Source: Torymus aiolomorphi
Taxonomy: Eukaryota; Arthropoda; Insecta; Hymenoptera; Torymidae
Direction: 5' to 3'
Length of the DNA stretch: 64,000 nt
NCBI GenBank assembly: GCA_036365515.1
Contig: CM070876.1
Span: 125,251,810-125,315,809 of the forward strand
Positions 36,233-47,580 of this stretch are shown here, piece by piece. Both the position numbers and the translations under genes were made by a program. How positions within the stretch are numbered: the stretch's first letter is position 1; each line of letters starts with the position of its first letter. Below the pieces are notes generated by a model. It saw only the letters and a list, made by a program, of their open reading frames with translations. It made no database searches and was not told where the DNA came from.

Positions 36233-36947
36233 GGGGTCTGTCTAGTAACTCACTTTTGAAAAATCGTTTTTTTTTTTTTTACTTTTACTTTGGAAGAAAG
36301 TCAACTCTTCGAACAATCTGAAGGAATTTTGTACGGTCCAGGCATCGCTGACTAGGTGTAAGTAATTTTTTTTTAAGAATTTCATGTAAAAAAAACTTTA
36401 AACGCGTTTTTCTCGAAACAACGCTTTTACTCGCCTTGTTGATGAAATTTTCGAAACTACTCGACCGATCCTTATGAAATTTGAACCACATATTCTTCAA
36501 ACCTATCGCTATGTCCCCTATAAATTTTTTTCAAAAATTTTGAATTTTACCAGATTTTTTTTCAAAAATCGGCGAAAAAAAACGGTTTTTTGAAAATTTT
36601 TTGTTTTTTCTTCACCATTTTTTTATTTTTTAAAATAATTGAAAAAAATTCATAGGTGACATTGCCATTGTCATACCAAACCTAAAGCACTTTGATTTTT
36701 TTGTTTCAGACAACACAGCTCCGAGATTTTATCAACAAGGCGGACCTACCTACTTTTCGAGGTGTTGCGTTTGGCTGACGTTTTTGGTCATAATACATGT
36801 ATAAAATAAAAGAAAAAAATTTTTTTATGTATTTCAAGAGTGTATTTACTAAGCTTAATAACTTTTATATCATTACCTTTATCCAGTATCCCAAGAAATA
36901 ATCACGAAAATCGCGTTTTTTTCGACGCGAGCTACTAGACAGACCCC
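36233..36947. mobile_element. 715-bp TTAA-flanked MITE inserted in the Ty3/gypsy element
   Basis: The ends are GGGGTCTGTCTAGTAACTC and, inverted, GGGGTCTGTCTAGTAGCTC (19 bp, one mismatch). TTAA lies at 36,229-36,232 and 36,948-36,951. TTAA duplications point to piggyBac- or Kolobok-type transposition. The interior is AT-rich with TTTTTCAAAAA stretches and has no coding capacity. It must be younger than the host retrotransposon. Confidence 0.8.
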
Positions 36948-36951
36948 TTAA

Positions 36952-37540
36952 GGCTAAAGAACTGAATGTTTTGTTCCTTTTTGCTCTGGAGATGGGAAAC
37001 CGGAAGTACTCCTGATACATTGTATCAGGATGGATCCCGGCGAGCCATAGGTAGCATCTCATAGAAGGGAGTGATGGCAGGGGCTCCCTTCACCCTTAAA
37101 ATTTAAAATTATTTATTGAAAATTACATTTAAAATTTAAAATTACTAATTAAAACTTCACCCTTAAAATCAAATCTTTTTGCAATAATTAAATTGGCCTA
37201 GGAAATAAATTTAACAGATAAATTCCAGGAACCACTTTAAAGTTCCATCCTTCAAATATTAATACAGCCTTAAAATATAAATTTACGAATAAAACAGTGC
37301 CTTCAACCTGATTAGTACAATTAATTCTTCTATTAAAACAACCTAACAAAGTTATTTTTAAAATTAAAAAATTTTGCGACTTCACCCTTGCAATGAAAAT
37401 TTCTTAATTTCTCCCTATGAAAATTGCAACTGCAAGCATTTAACTCATTATTTACCATTAAAATTTTAATCAACCGTAAGTACGCCAATTATAAATTCAA
37501 ATTAGCAAAAGCCCGAACCATGGGTTCGGGTTATAAAAGA
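36952..37540 (+). other. Ty3/gypsy 3' non-coding region, continued
   Basis: AT-rich, with repeated TTAAAATTTAAAATTA and CTTCACCCTTAAAATT blocks. No envelope-like frame is present. Confidence 0.5.
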
Positions 37541-37550
37541 CGGGGGGGGA
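37541..37550 (+). promoter_or_regulatory. Polypurine tract of the Ty3/gypsy element
   Basis: CGGGGGGGGA followed by C and then the LTR start TGTTATGAACTG at 37,552. This is the expected primer site for plus-strand DNA synthesis. Confidence 0.75.
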
Positions 37551-37551
37551 C

Positions 37552-38385
37552 TGTTATGAACTGCGTTCGCGTGAACGAGTAGCAGAATATTTAGGATCGG
37601 TCTGCAATGATAATTTCAACTTTTAAAAGATTGATTTCAAAATAAATATTAAATAAATCAACCAGTTAAATAGCAAACGTATAGAAACGTATTCCCATAA
37701 AATAAAAACCTGTTAGAGATTTTAACAATAAAATCATGAATTTGTTTCAAATAAATTATATCAACCGTTCCGTAAATAAATAATAAATAAATAATAAACG
37801 AATTTACGATAACGTGAATAGAAATAAAAGACTGACGATAAATACAAATTTCGTACGTAATTAAATAAATAATGGACAGGTGATATTTAATAGATTGCGA
37901 TTCAAATAAACTAATAACAATTAATGTAGGCATTAATAATAATAATTAGGACTCTATTAATATTAAGATTAAATAAATTATATCAGGATAAAACTCGCTC
38001 AGGGAAACGCTCATCTTTTTTCTAGGAAATATTTCTGATCTTTTTTTTCCGAGGAATTATTTACCATCTAGAATTTCCAAGAATTATTTTCCAACAGAGG
38101 AGTAAACAATTCAGAGAAACTTCTATTTTTAGAAATCAAGGACACAATTAAAGGAAAACAAAGGAACCAGATAAATCCAGATACCTCCCACTCCCGAAGA
38201 TAAAAGCAGTTAAGCCACACCCACACTCGAGCGAAAACCAGAAAACTAGAATTCTCCAGCGGAGCTCCTCCCACTTGAGAGGGGGAAACGGCTCTGATTG
38301 GTCTTTGCTCACACTACTAGATTTTCCCGAGGACTATAAAAGGAAGAGGAATCAAGCTCAAAGCTCACAAGGACGGGTATCGAAT
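37552..38385 (+). repeat. Ty3/gypsy 3' LTR, truncated
   Basis: Starts TGTTATGAACTGCGTTCGCG directly after the polypurine tract. It contains a TATAAAAGG promoter box at about 38,335. The right end cannot be fixed because the 5' LTR is missing. Sequence from about 38,385 belongs to a different dispersed repeat. Confidence 0.65.
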
Positions 38386-38760
38386 CCGAACTCACCTATT
38401 TCAAAATTTTCGATATATGTTGTAGATCATGAAAAAATATGAGACACGTGTTTTTTCTTATCTGCGGAAAAATATATTTAGGGGGTGAAAACCAGCCCTA
38501 AATATAACCCCCAAAAACGGTTTTTTAAATATAACTCAGCTTCTACTGCGTATTTCAGAGTAAAACAAAATAGAAATTACTTCTTATAAAAAAACAAAGA
38601 TAACTGAAGCAGTTTTAATCCTAAGGGTTGCAACCCTTATTTTTTATTTTCAAAAAGCTAATTTTTTGACATGTATATTGAAAATAAAAAATTTCTATTT
38701 TTGTTTTCCCTTTTCTTTTCTACACGTGTTAGGGAATTCAAATCTAAAATAACAACCGTT
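38386..38760 (+). repeat. Dispersed repeat related to the 56.7-kb and 63.6-kb repeats
   Basis: Shares ATATGTTGTAG-TAT, TGAGACACGTRTTTTTT, GGGGGTGAAA, CCCCCAAAAACGGTTTTTT-like and AAGGGTTGCAACCCTTATTT blocks, in the same order, with 56,755-57,000. Confidence 0.65.
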
Positions 38761-39471
38761 ATTTACTAAACCAAATTTTTTTCCCAGTACAGTTCTTCAG
38801 CACCGATTGGAAGTTATAATGGACTGTCGATATGACTATTAATATGACCATCATAACGCGGGAGACTTTTAAGAAAATAGCACCAAATTGGGAACTGCAA
38901 CTTTGAAAAAACTGCACAGTGGCATTACAGTGGGCAACCTTAAGTGAAGGGCTTCCTGATACACGCATCTGACAGCTTCATCTTCCAGATTGTCCATGGA
39001 ACCAGATCTAGTCTGTAAGTATTTTAATACTCTATGACCACTTTGTGGTCTCTTTTAACATATTTGATATTTACTTTGAGGTTACGTGTTTTCGAACTTA
39101 ATTTAAAAGAGAATAAGAATGATAGAAATCTGCTTCTTAATGCATTGCATGGCATCATTTTTAAGCTGATTTTATCTTTTTGTAAGTAGGTATAATTTAA
39201 TAAAAAAAAGGATGAAGTTATGCAATTTTTCAGATTTAGTAATAAGGCACTGCTTGTTTATTTTTTAGAACTGTCAAACTGAAAAGTTACATATTTTCAT
39301 TTTTTTATTTAATTATGTTTAATAAAAACATAGACTAGTACTCTCAGAAAGATAAAGTCAACTCAGGCATACATGCGATCTCCGAGATGCATTACTGGAG
39401 CGGATTTCTATCATTCCTATACTCTTATGAATTAAGTACGGTAACATGACCTTAAAGTCAATATCGATCAG
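38761..39471. other. Unassigned AT-rich DNA
   Basis: No protein-like frame or array that I can support. Confidence 0.4.
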
Positions 39472-40190
39472 CAAGTGTTGAGTTATTGCCTTTTTTGTTT
39501 GTTTTTCAGGAAATTTTCAAGAAAAAAAGGTATTTCCCCTACACTGGCTGATTGAAAAGGTCTTAAATTGGATATACAATCCCTCAGCATCTATTGCATT
39601 GCGTGAGGAAATTTTGGTAAACTTTGAGCAAAGGTCTGGTGGTTTTAATTGGAAATGCACATGCGCCTTTTCGACTTTTGAGTCCAAAAGATACATTGCC
39701 ATTCTCTCAACATATTCCTAACTTTACACACACCATGCAATACATGCTGAGGGCTTGTATATCGAATTTGAGATCTAAATAATCATCAAGTGTTGAGTTA
39801 TTGCCTTTTTTGTGTGTTTTTCAGGAAATTTTTAAGAAAAAAAGTTATTTCCCCAACACTGGCTGATTGAAAAGGTCTGAAATTGGATATATAATCCACC
39901 AGCATGTACTGCATTGTGTGAGGACATTTTGGTAAACTTTGAGCGAGGGTCAGGTGGTCTCAGTTGGAAATGAACATGCGCCTTTTCGGCTTTTGAGTCT
40001 AAAAATCCTTTTCCAATTTCTACAAATATCTTAAATATTACACATACTATGTTATACATGCCGAGGGATTATATATGAGGTTTCAGATCTAATTAATCAG
40101 TAAGTGTGGAGATACTGCATTTTCTGTGTGTTTTTCAAGAAATTTTCAAGACAATAGTTATTTCCTCCATACTGGGAGATTGAGTAGATA
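39472..40190 (+). repeat. ~315-bp tandem repeat, two full units and a partial third
   Basis: CAAGTGTTGAGTTATTGCCT starts at 39,472 and 39,787; a diverged third start lies at 40,101. Each unit contains TTTTTCAGGAAATTTTYAAG, ACTGGCTGATTGAAAAGGTC and a CATGCGCCTTTTCGRCTTTT block. Confidence 0.8.
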
Positions 40191-40439
40191 ATCATCTATT
40201 CAATAAGCCCTCTTTAAAAATGTTAATAACTATTTTCATGACTGTACAAATAAACGTGTTTGAAGTTCTAGACGTTCACGGTGAACGAAATATCGACAAT
40301 TTCCAAATTCAGTTTTTTTTATATTATCTCTTAGAGATATGCATAAAACATGTACAATCTGCAAAATAAGTTATTTCCAAAGTGATTATCCCCCAAATCA
40401 TCCCTAAAACCACCCCGACTAGACAATAAATGACAAAAA

Positions 40440-42060
40440 AAAATTGGTACCAGGAGACTTTATTAATTTAAGACAAATTTTATGGCTGATATTTCTTCGA
40501 GATGCTGCCCTAGCATCGTAAAAAAATTGGCGATATGAAATTGGAACCGGATCCTTTCGCTTAAGGGCTGTAAAGGGGCTAAAATAGCGGAAAATACACG
40601 AAAAATACGGCCAAAAAATTATATCTCGTGAGTTTATTAATTTAAGACAAATTTATGACTGATATTTCTTCGAGATGCTGCCCTAGCATTGTAAGAAAAT
40701 TGGCGATATGAAATTCGAACCGGATCCTTTCACTTGGGGGTGCAAAGGGGCTAAAATAGCGTAAAATACATGAAAAATACCGAGAAAAAATCATGTCTCG
40801 TGAGTTTATTAATTTAAGACAAATTTCATGGATGATATTTCTTCGAGATGCTGTCCTAGCATTGTAAAAGAATTGGCGATATGAAATTCGAGCCGAATCC
40901 GTTCGCTTGGGGGGTGCAAAGGTGCTAAAATAGTGTACAATACACGAAAAATACCGAGAAAAAATCATGTCTCGTGAGTTTATGAATTTAAGACAAATTT
41001 TATTGCTGATATTTTTTCGAGATGCTGCCCTAGCTTTGTAAAAAAATTGGCGATATGAAATTCGAACCGGATCCTTTTACTTGGGGGGGGGGGGGTGCAA
41101 AGGGGCTAAAATAGCGTAAAATACACGAAAAATACGGCGAAAAAATCATATCTCGTGAGTTTATTAATTAAAGACAAATTTATAACTGATATTTCTTCGA
41201 GATGCTCCCCTAGCATTGTAAAAAAAATTGGCGACATGAAATTCGAACCGGATCCTTTCACTTTGTGGTGTGCAAAGGGGCTAAAACAGCGTAAAATACA
41301 CGAAAAATACCGAGAAATAATCATGTCTCGTGAAGTTATGAATTTAAGTCAAATTTTATGGATGATATTTCTTGTAGATACTGCTCTCGTATTGAAAAAA
41401 AAATGGCGATATGAAATTCAAACCGGATCCTTTCGCTTGGGGGGTGCAATGAGGCTAAAATAGCGTAAAATACACGAAAAATACCGAGAAAAAATCATGC
41501 CTCGTGAGTTTATGAATTTAAGACAAATTTTATTGCTGATATTTTTTCGAGATGCTGCCCTAGCTTTGTAAAAAAATTGGCGATATGAAATTCGAGCCGA
41601 ATCCGTTCGCTTGGGAGGTGCAAAGGGGTTAAAATAGTGTAAAATACACGAAAAATATCGAGAAAAACTCATGTCTCGTGAGTTCATAAACTATAAATAT
41701 AATTCATAAATATAAGACAAATTTTATTGATGATATTTCTTCGAGATGCTGCCCTAGCTTTGAAAAAAATTGGCAATTAGAAATTATAACCGGATCCTTT
41801 CGCTTGGGTGGTGCAAAGGGGCTAAAATATCGGAAAATACACGAAAAATACTGCGAGAAAATCATATCTCGTGAGTTTATTAATTTAAGACAAATTTTAT
41901 GGCTGATATTTCTTGGAGATGCTGCCCTAGCATTGCAAAATAATTGGCGATGTGAAATTCGAACCGGATCCTTTCGCTTGGGGGGTGCAAAGGGGCTAAA
42001 ATAGCGAAAAATAATCCATTACGACTGAAAAAAAATTAGCTCTCGGGAGTTTATTAATTC
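40440..42060 (+). repeat. 174-bp satellite array, about nine units
   Basis: Each unit contains CTCGTGAGTTTATTAATTTA, TGATATTTCTTCGAGATGCT, GCCCTAGCATTGTAAAAAAA, TTGGCGATATGAAATTCGAA, CCGGATCCTTTCGCTTGGGG and GTGCAAAGGGGCTAAAATAG. The TTGGCGATATG block recurs at spacings of 173, 174, 173, 181, 175, 174, 193 and 174 bp. Sequence identity between units is high, so the array is probably homogenised. Frames inside it are artefacts. Confidence 0.9.
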
Positions 42061-42359
42061 GAAATTTTTTTTTTTTTTTTTTTCATGATATTTTCTGGAG
42101 GGGAGATGAGTGCAAATATATTTGAAATGTACATTTTTTCAGAGTTTTTTTCAATCTGCAGTTACTCAAGAACGGTTTCATGTGAAACTTTATAATTCAT
42201 AGGAGATATTGTATATTGCACCTCATTAATTTTTCGATTTTTGTTATTATATTTTTATCTTCTTTTTGTTAATGGCAATATTGCTTCGGTTTTATTAATG
42301 TTATAAAAGCCAAATAAGATTTTGAAAATATGGCTTATTGATATAAGGTAAAGTAATTG

Positions 42360-42638
42360 AAAAATTTTGAGAAACTAATAGCACCATCGGAAAGCTGAGG
42401 AAAAAATACATCGAAATCACTTGGGGATTATTTTTTTAGATACATCTTAGCCCTTCAAACACAAGCTGAAAACAGCATGATTTCGCGCTCGCGCGCCGCG
42501 CCTAGAGAGCTGACGTGAAACGCCTCAAATGCTATGCAAATAGAACACTTGCCGAGCTGACGTTTCCCCCAGCCTTCACCAGCCAGAGGCAGTGTCACAC
42601 GTCATACTGATCGCGATCATATAGTATCTATAATGGGA
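42360..42638. repeat. Dispersed repeat with CpG-rich end, copy 2
   Basis: The partner of 22,310-22,640 (see there). It lies immediately left of the long-inverted-repeat element. Confidence 0.55.
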
Positions 42639-44217
42639 GGCGCATATTTAGCGTAAAATACACTTTGTTCAATTCGCATATAATCGTATGCTAAGTCTCT
42701 AAGAAAAAAAACGAAAGACATTTATCGATAGATTTTTTCCTGCTCTTTCCAATGTTCCTATTGCTTTTACTCCGAAACAATACTTCCTTCTGGTCGAAAA
42801 TTCAAGTTGTCAGTTCAGAGTCATTTTTCTCAAAGTATATCATGTTTTTGTTTGAAAATGCATTTTACCATTCGAAAGTACAATTCTTAAGCTACAAAAC
42901 CCTCATTTTTTGTTTGAGAAATGAAGGGTTCAACAGTAACAAAGACAGCGACGAGCGGCCGCACGCGCTCTTCACGCTGCGCCCGAGCGAGCTCTATACT
43001 AATAAATGTAGTGAACCATTTCGATTTTGCATAATGAAAAATATCATTAAACAATAAAGCCTCAAACATCATTTTTAATAGTAGGTCACAAATTTAACTT
43101 TCAATCCTGTTAATTTCTAATTTTTTTTTATTTTTATTCGAATAGGTATGATACAATTGGGAAGTTCCTGATACTGAAAATCGTTTTAGATCTAAGTTTC
43201 CAGTATCTGCTAATAATTTGACATAGTGAAACGATGCAGTTTCAGGCACTGTTTTTGCTGAATCTAACCGTTGTTTTAGTTTATGTATAGTTTTTAAATA
43301 TTCATCTTTTGATGAAAAGAAGCAAACAATATTTTCAAAATATTGTTACCCTCTCGTAAAAATCTTGTGGCGTTGGTATATAATTATCGGATACTTCCCG
43401 CAAACTTGCCCGCCTAGCATTACTTTTTACGAAAGCACCAATTCTAACACATCCATTTTCTCCGTGAGCAGTCCGATGACAATACCACTTTAACAGAAAA
43501 ATCTTCAAAGTGATGAAGAAGATTCTAGAAGTTGTGTATATTTTTTAAACATTTACTTCTTTAACGAAATCAAAAGATTTTTTAATGTAATTAATTATTA
43601 TTTCTTGAATTAAGTAAAGTGCTACGGCATCGTGAATTAAATTGTCTGAAAAAATTATCATTCTTTTGTGTTCAATTTTAGAATCCGATCTTTTATGGTA
43701 AATGAATTGTCGTCAAACTACATTGATTATTATTATTATAGTAAAATTATTGCGCCACATATTGTCCAATGAAAGCATAGTTTTCTGAAAAACCTAGAGA
43801 AATTAAAAATTCTAAAAAAGTGAAATATATAACCTATATTAATAAAAATGATGTTTGAGAGCCCGCTGGGGCGCAGCGCGAAGAGCACCCGCGGCCGCTC
43901 GCCTCTTTTTTAATATTATTACTTTTGAATCCTTCATTTCTCCAAATCGAAAAATTAGGATCTTGAAGCTTAAGAGTTGTACTTTCCAATGGTAAAATGC
44001 ATTTTGAGAAAAGAACATGATTTACTGTGAGAAAAATGATTTTGAACTTCCAATTTGGATTTCCGACCAGAAGAAAGCGTTTCGGAGTAACAAACATAGC
44101 ACCATTGGAAAGTATAGGAATAAGTCTATCGATATATGTTTTTTTTTTTCTTTTAGAGACTCCGCATGCGATTATAAGCGAGTTAAATAGAGCGTATTTT
44201 ACGCCCAAAAATGCGCC
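42639..44217. mobile_element. DNA element with ~400-450-bp inverted terminal repeats
   Basis: The left arm from 42,639 (GGCGCATATTTAGCGTAAAA) to about 43,110 is the diverged reverse complement of 43,790-44,217. Matching landmarks in order are TATAATCGTATGC, CTTTCCAATG, TTACTCCGAAAC, CTTCTGGTCG, AAAATGCATTTTACCATT, GAGCGGCCGC, and CTCAAACATCATTTTTA at the inner border. By eye the arms are roughly three-quarters identical. The ~700-bp middle is AT-rich. On its reverse strand it holds one short frame (KWYCHRTAHGENGCV, about 43,450-43,490) that could be a transposase fragment, but I cannot place it. No clear target duplication. Confidence 0.75.
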
Positions 44218-44600
44218 GCATGAGCCTGCTTGCCCGCTTCTGCGGCGGACGCTCTCACATGTTCGAGGTTCGAGCGTAGCGGACTCACGCGAGCCAGCGG
44301 CGGCCGTACGGCCGTACCGACTCTTTCCGATTTCCCCCGCTCCGCAGCGATTCCAGTAACTGATCGCGCGCTGTATACAGTTTTGTTCGAGCGCTGCCGA
44401 CTCTCGTGAGCTGCGTCAGCCGAACCACCTTCTACCGCTTCCCCCACTCCGTCTTGACTCAAGTCGCACTGATCGTGTGTATATGAATGGATGTCTATAT
44501 TATGTGTTCGGGCGTAGCGGAGTCGCGCGAGCCAACGCCAGCCGGGCACAGGCCACCTCTTCCCGATTTTCCCACTTCGCTCCAATTTGGCGCACTTATA
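44218..44600 (+). repeat. Two diverged copies of a GC-rich block
   Basis: GTTCGAGCGTAGCGGACTCA (about 44,269) and GTTCGGGCGTAGCGGAGTCG (about 44,506) begin similar blocks containing CGCGAGCCA-CG-CAGCCG and CTTYCCGATTT-CCC. They lie against the right end of the long-inverted-repeat element. Confidence 0.55.
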
Positions 44601-44800
44601 GCTCGTAATTTAATAGATGAGTAAACAAAACGCTAAAATCAACTTTTCAATAAAAGAAATTATAATTAATGGTAAAAATTTGTTTTTTCGTTTAAGAGTA
44701 ATTTTTCAAATTTTGTTTATTTCTTTTTTTGTACATTAAAACTAATGTTAGTTATACGTTAAATAATTAACGTACTTAAAGCCAAGTGCAATTCGTCATA

Positions 44801-44805
44801 GTGTG
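44801..44805. other. Target site duplication of BEL element, left
   Basis: GTGTG, identical to 55,426-55,430. A 5-bp duplication fits BEL/Pao integrases. Confidence 0.85.
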
Positions 44806-45118
44806 TGTTCGGGATTTAACGCGACCAGCCGAGAGCATTCCCCTACTCCGGCCACCTATACATGCGTGAGAGAGCCGTGCCAGTCAGCGCTCTCCACGCG
44901 TCTCTCTTACCGCCCCTCCATTCGACTAATACACGCTGACGGCACTTCGCAGCACCGGCTGGCTCAGTTCACGCGCGACGGCCAAGAGAGACAGCAACGA
45001 CTGTATGCCCAGAGACACGACAACCCTCAATAAAGCCATATCATCACTCTCTACACGAAAGACGCATATCATTTGAACCTCTCCAGTCCACGATCCAACA
45101 TCCATTCAATATAAAACA
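44806..45118 (+). repeat. BEL 5' LTR
   Basis: Begins TGTTCGGGATTTAACGCGAC and ends TTCAATATAAAACA. AATAAAGCC near 45,030 may serve as the poly(A) signal; the corresponding site in the 3' LTR reads AAAAAGCC. Confidence 0.92.
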
Positions 45119-45120
45119 TT

Positions 45121-45140
45121 TGGTCCTTCGAGCCGGATCG
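45121..45140 (+). promoter_or_regulatory. BEL primer-binding site
   Basis: TGGTCCTTCGAGCCGGATCG begins two bases after the LTR end. TGG is the complement of a tRNA CCA end, and this wording is common in BEL elements of insects. The priming tRNA was not determined. Confidence 0.75.
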
Positions 45141-45689
45141 AGGGAGAGGACATCATTATGGCCACAACGAAGACGACACCATTTTCTATCTTCTACGTCT
45201 ACTTTCGAATGGCGTAGAGATAGTCATTTCTTCTTCACAGGTACGCATCAAAGTGTTCGTGGTCGTGAGTGCTAATACAGTCGCATGTGCCCGCATACCG
45301 ACTTCGCGCGTACGTTGCTGTCTCTCTCTCGTTTGTTCCGCCGTCCCGCGCACTCAGAAGCCAATCTCTAAGGCTTCCTAGGGGAAATAGCACATCAATT
45401 GCTACTCTCCCCATCTTCTAAAACGCCATGGAGTGTTCGTGTCTACCGACTCCAAGACGTTGCCAAGAGCGTGCGCTGTAAAGCCAGCTCTAGAATCACC
45501 GCGTTCGTGCGGTGATCGTCTGCCATCTTGTTGTAGCCAAGAGCAACAAGTGGCAATCTTCATTTAAGTGGAGCGCGTGTTGTAAAACGCGCTCAAGAGT
45601 CATCGCGATCGTACGATGATCAATTAATTGTTGCTGACAAGAACAACGATTCTACGAACTCGCGCGAGCCAACACAGGGACAACCCGCG

Positions 45690-45960
45690 TGCAGCGTACA
45701 CGCACGGGGTCCACATCACTCAAGCCACGGACTACCCGCGTGCGGCGTACACGCTACGGGGTCTACAACAGACAAATCAAGGAGTACCCGCGTGGAGCCT
45801 ACACGCAACGGGGCTCACACCAATCAAGTCAGGCGTTACCCACATGTCGGCACGCTACGGGGTCCAAGCAAGTCGAGTCAAGGACTACCCATGTGGAGCG
45901 CGAGCGACGGGGCCTACACCAGTTCATCCACGGACTACTCCAGGAAGCGAAGGATACATT
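45690..45960 (+). repeat. ~51-bp tandem repeat in BEL leader, GC-rich
   Basis: Five imperfect units of ACTACCCGCGTGCGGCGTAC, ACGCTACGGGGTCTACA and a CAAGTCAAGG-type spacer. Part of the 5' leader between the primer site and Gag. Confidence 0.75.
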
Positions 45961-45999
45961 GGCCCATTAACTGAACACACGTATCGTTCCAATTTATTT

Positions 46000-46345
46000 T
46001 AGTTGAACTTGGCCTTTCTTTGTTTGAACTTGGATTAATTGTAATTGATCTTTGTGAACTTGGCCTTTCCTTGTTTGAACTTGGTTTACTTTTACTTGAA
46101 TTTGGTGAACGTGGCCTTATTCAGCTTGAACTTGACCTTTCTTTGTTTGAACTTGGATTAATTGTAATTGATTTTGGTGAACTTGGACATTCTTTGTTTG
46201 AACTTGGATTAATTGTAATTGATCTTGGTGAACTTGGTCTTTCTTTGTTAGAACTTGGTTTAGTTTCACTTGAACCTGGTGAACTTGGCCTTATTTAGTT
46301 TGAACTTGGGTTAATCGTATATGAACTTGGGAATCACATCACTGT
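46000..46345 (+). repeat. TTGAACTTGG tandem repeat in BEL leader
   Basis: Alternating TTTGAACTTGGATTAATTGT, AATTGATCTTGGTGAACTTG and GCCTTTCTTTG blocks, with a unit of about 57-60 bp and roughly six copies. It opens a spurious Leu/Glu/Gly-rich frame (46,020-46,298). Confidence 0.8.
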
Positions 46346-46940
46346 TGAGTTTGATCTTGGGTGCAATTACTTATAATTGCAATTTACTTATATTATTTGA
46401 CCTTGCAGTTTACTTGGACAACGACTGCATTCAACTCAAGGCAACGGTGCTACCAACTGCAGATCACGACTTGACTACTGTCCGCTGATACTTCACCTTT
46501 GCTGCAACTTCGACTGCTGGCCTACATTTGGATGCATTCCTGACTACAGGGATAGAAGATTACAACGCCTGCAGTATCTTCTCTTCGAGCAGACAAAGCT
46601 GTGGATCATCAGCTGACTCACCGTGGGAACGTTAGCAGACGCACTCAACGTTGCATCTTCAAGCGCATCTACGTTCATACTAGTAAAAGTATTATAACCT
46701 AGGTTAAGGAGGTTCAGTGGTGTCATGCGGGGGGGGGGGGGTGAAGAGCGGGAGAGATTCCCTATCCTTTAACATTGCCCATACCACCTTGAAGTAAGTA
46801 AAATTGAATGATTAAAACTAAGCAATTCGCGAGTAAAATAAGCAGGATTTTTTAAGAAAGAAGTGTTTTTACATATTATTAACAAATAAAATATTTTTCA
46901 GAAATTATAAATGGTATGTATTATTTATTTTAATGATAAA

Positions 46941-46968
46941 ATTGTAAACAAAACTTGGCAACACCGCA
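46941..46968. repeat. Inner inverted repeat, left arm
   Basis: ATTGT...TGGCAACACCGCA pairs with 49,282-49,309 in inverted orientation. The 13-bp core is perfect, and about 17 of the outer 22 positions match. It lies about 130 bp before the transposase start. Confidence 0.65.
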
Positions 46969-47096
46969 TACAAGTGTATCAGCAGTTCTTACGTTGGCAG
47001 CCTTCTTATGCTTGAAACTGCCTCATTATTAGCGTCTGTAATCGAGCGCTCGCATTGAGTTCGTGTTTAGTTCGAGCGTAGCAACCTAACCTCGCG

Positions 47097-47510
47097 ATGT
47101 CGTCTCAAAAGTATTGGTGGAAAGGAAAAATTGTGAAGAAAAAAGTGTACTTGGCAATGCTAAAACGTACAGAGAATAGCAAAAATAGACGAATATCTAA
47201 GAATGACAAGATTACAGAAATATCTGAGGAGGCACCAGAATCTGAGGAAGCATCAAAATCTGAGGAGGCATTAAAATCTGAAGAGACATCAAAATCTGAG
47301 GAGGCAGCAGAAAGTTCATTGATTCATGTTAAAGGCAATAGAATAGTTAACCTTCAGCACATGGCGAATCAGTTGTATTGTTCAGATTGTAATGAGCCTT
47401 TACTAATTCAGAACATAGAGAAAGAAAAAGTGCAAGGTTTGGCTTCAATTTTCTTTATTCGATGTCGAGAATGCCTGCTAGTCAATACAGTTAAAAGTGG
47501 GGAAGAGTAA
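47097..47510 (+). pseudogene. Mutator-like transposase, N-terminal segment
   Basis: Starts at ATG in a suitable context. A Lys-rich N-terminus is followed by an expanded SEEASKSEEALKSEE acidic repeat. Then comes the conserved block NRIVNLQHMANQLYCSDCNE...GLASIFFIRCRECLLVNTV, with two CxxC pairs. This matches the animal Mutator-like transposase N-terminal domain (the family I know as PF20700). The frame ends at 47,510. The catalytic core expected next is absent: only about 70 bp separate this segment from the C-terminal part. It is therefore an internal deletion derivative. Confidence 0.65.
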
Positions 47511-47580
47511 AAAAGTCCAGATACTGGGAAATTTTTGTTTACTGTAAACACCAAATCAGCATTGGGTTAGTACAAACGAT

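Larger units (their letters stand above)
29641..38385 (+). mobile_element. Ty3/gypsy retrotransposon, 5' LTR missing, interrupted by a MITE
   Basis: The order gag - protease - RT - RNase H - (macro-like domain) - integrase places it in Ty3/gypsy. It ends with a polypurine tract (37,541-37,550) and an LTR that begins TGTTATGAACTGCG (37,552). No matching 5' LTR is visible upstream of the leader. The 3' LTR appears to run into another dispersed repeat near 38,385, so R/U5 are lost. No envelope gene is seen. Frame changes occur in gag, between PR and RT, and before the integrase core, so the copy is inactive. Confidence 0.85.

Noticed and set aside
36059..37540. Envelope gene of the Ty3/gypsy element
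   Set aside because: No open frame, signal peptide or membrane protein; only AT-rich sequence and a MITE.
40642..42004. Repeated RISYRQFF-type frames
   Set aside because: Translations of the 174-bp satellite; the same peptide appears once per unit in shifting frames.
44199..44585. 128-codon reverse frame
   Set aside because: GC-rich duplicated block beside the long-inverted-repeat element; no domain.
46020..46298. Leu/Glu/Gly-rich repeat protein
   Set aside because: Direct translation of the TTGAACTTGG leader minisatellite in BEL.
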